Part shown: positions 63,840-64,000 of the stretch, piece after piece
Layout: each line of letters begins with the position of its first letter
Numbering within the stretch: position 1 is the stretch's first letter
Source: Deltaproteobacteria bacterium
GTDB lineage: Bacteria; Desulfobacterota; Syntrophobacteria; Syntrophobacterales; Syntrophobacteraceae
NCBI GenBank assembly: GCA_021777755.1
Contig: JAJYDE010000013.1
Coordinates: 36,159 to 100,158 of the forward strand
Direction of reading: 5' to 3'
DNA: 64,000 bases
Notes under the pieces: generated by a model
Seen by the model: only the letters and a program-made list of their open reading frames with translations
Databases searched by the model: none
What the model was told of the DNA's origin: nothing
Program-made: the position numbers and the translations under genes

Positions 63840-64000
63840 CTAATCTTGCTCCCACGCCTTTGTACTAAAGTTGTAAAACCAGCGCGGGTTCGATGATCCT
63901 TCCCGGTAATAGAGCCAAGCGCCGTCGGAGGCCCTGTAAACATACGGATAATCTGTCGCGCTGGTCCACCAGAAAGCATTCATGCCCGGGTCCCAAAACC
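63840..64000 (-). CDS. C-terminal end of a protein with a WWTSATDYPYVYRASDGAWLY-like tail (partial)
   Basis: The frame enters from the right edge and gives 52 residues rich in Trp, Tyr and Phe. It contains YPYVYRASDGAWLYYREG and SNPRWFYNFSTKAWEQD before the stop. Aromatic tails of the form LYYxEGSSNPRWFYN occur at the C-termini of secreted multi-repeat proteins of related bacteria, but I cannot name a family with certainty. The rest of the gene is outside the window. A strong terminator follows. Confidence 0.7.
   Translation of the reverse strand, partial: FWDPGMNAFWWTSATDYPYVYRASDGAWLYYREGSSNPRWFYNFSTKAWEQD

Overview
The window is a G+C-rich bacterial chromosome segment, probably from an anaerobic Desulfobacterota (former Deltaproteobacteria), perhaps a Syntrophobacter-like organism. 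This assignment is inference. It rests on the futalosine menaquinone genes mqnB and mqnD, an anaerobic sulfatase-maturing radical SAM enzyme, a MetF-MetV fusion of Wood-Ljungdahl type, CimA-type citramalate synthase, a PEP-CTERM protein, large multi-PAS kinases and a small Cys-rich DUF6485-type protein. No rRNA, tRNA, CRISPR array or intact insertion sequence was seen.

Left part (1-16.4 kb). A truncated membrane-anchored nucleotide-sugar dehydratase gene is separated by a 1.1-kb spacer from a heparan-glucosaminide-acetyltransferase-like gene. An L,D-transpeptidase-family gene and a beta-lactamase-fold hydrolase follow. A leftward pentose-phosphate operon (tkt-tal-zwf), murI, a leftward glutamate dehydrogenase plus PEP/pyruvate-binding protein pair, and an ispH-ubiA fusion gene come next.

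Middle part (16.8-38 kb). A rightward sulfatase module holds the maturase, a membrane protein, the sulfatase, a DUF2092 protein and a Gly-rich protein. It is followed by mqnB, mqnD, an unknown gene, a TerC gene and a cytidylate-kinase-like gene. A remnant of a Uma2 gene precedes a complete DevBCA/TolC-like exporter operon. Then come the MetF-MetV fusion, a B12-binding radical SAM protein, and lysC with cimA (aspartate-family and isoleucine synthesis).

Signalling part (38-47 kb). A leftward four-gene operon has the order sensor kinase, secreted helical protein, sigma-54 response regulator, Cys-rich protein, which matches the GlrK-QseG-GlrR plan. Just upstream is a PEP-CTERM gene behind a near-perfect sigma-54 promoter. 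A large soluble hybrid kinase (6 PAS, GAF, kinase, receiver) follows.

Right part (47-64 kb). It contains a class II aldolase, ftsY, two small proteins, two secreted phosphatase-family proteins, an antitoxin with a decayed YafQ-type toxin, an MtfA-like peptidase, a BKACE enzyme with a 3-hydroxyacyl-CoA dehydrogenase, an LCMT-type methyltransferase, carbamate kinase with a cyclic-2,3-diphosphoglycerate-synthetase-like P-loop protein, ftsK with a reduced membrane anchor, and the 3' end of an unknown gene.

No single spectacular new system is evident. The most interesting items are the sigma-54/PEP-CTERM/GlrKR neighbourhood, the IspH-UbiA fusion, the decayed toxin beside an intact antitoxin, and the Agp-like phosphatase with altered active-site motifs.
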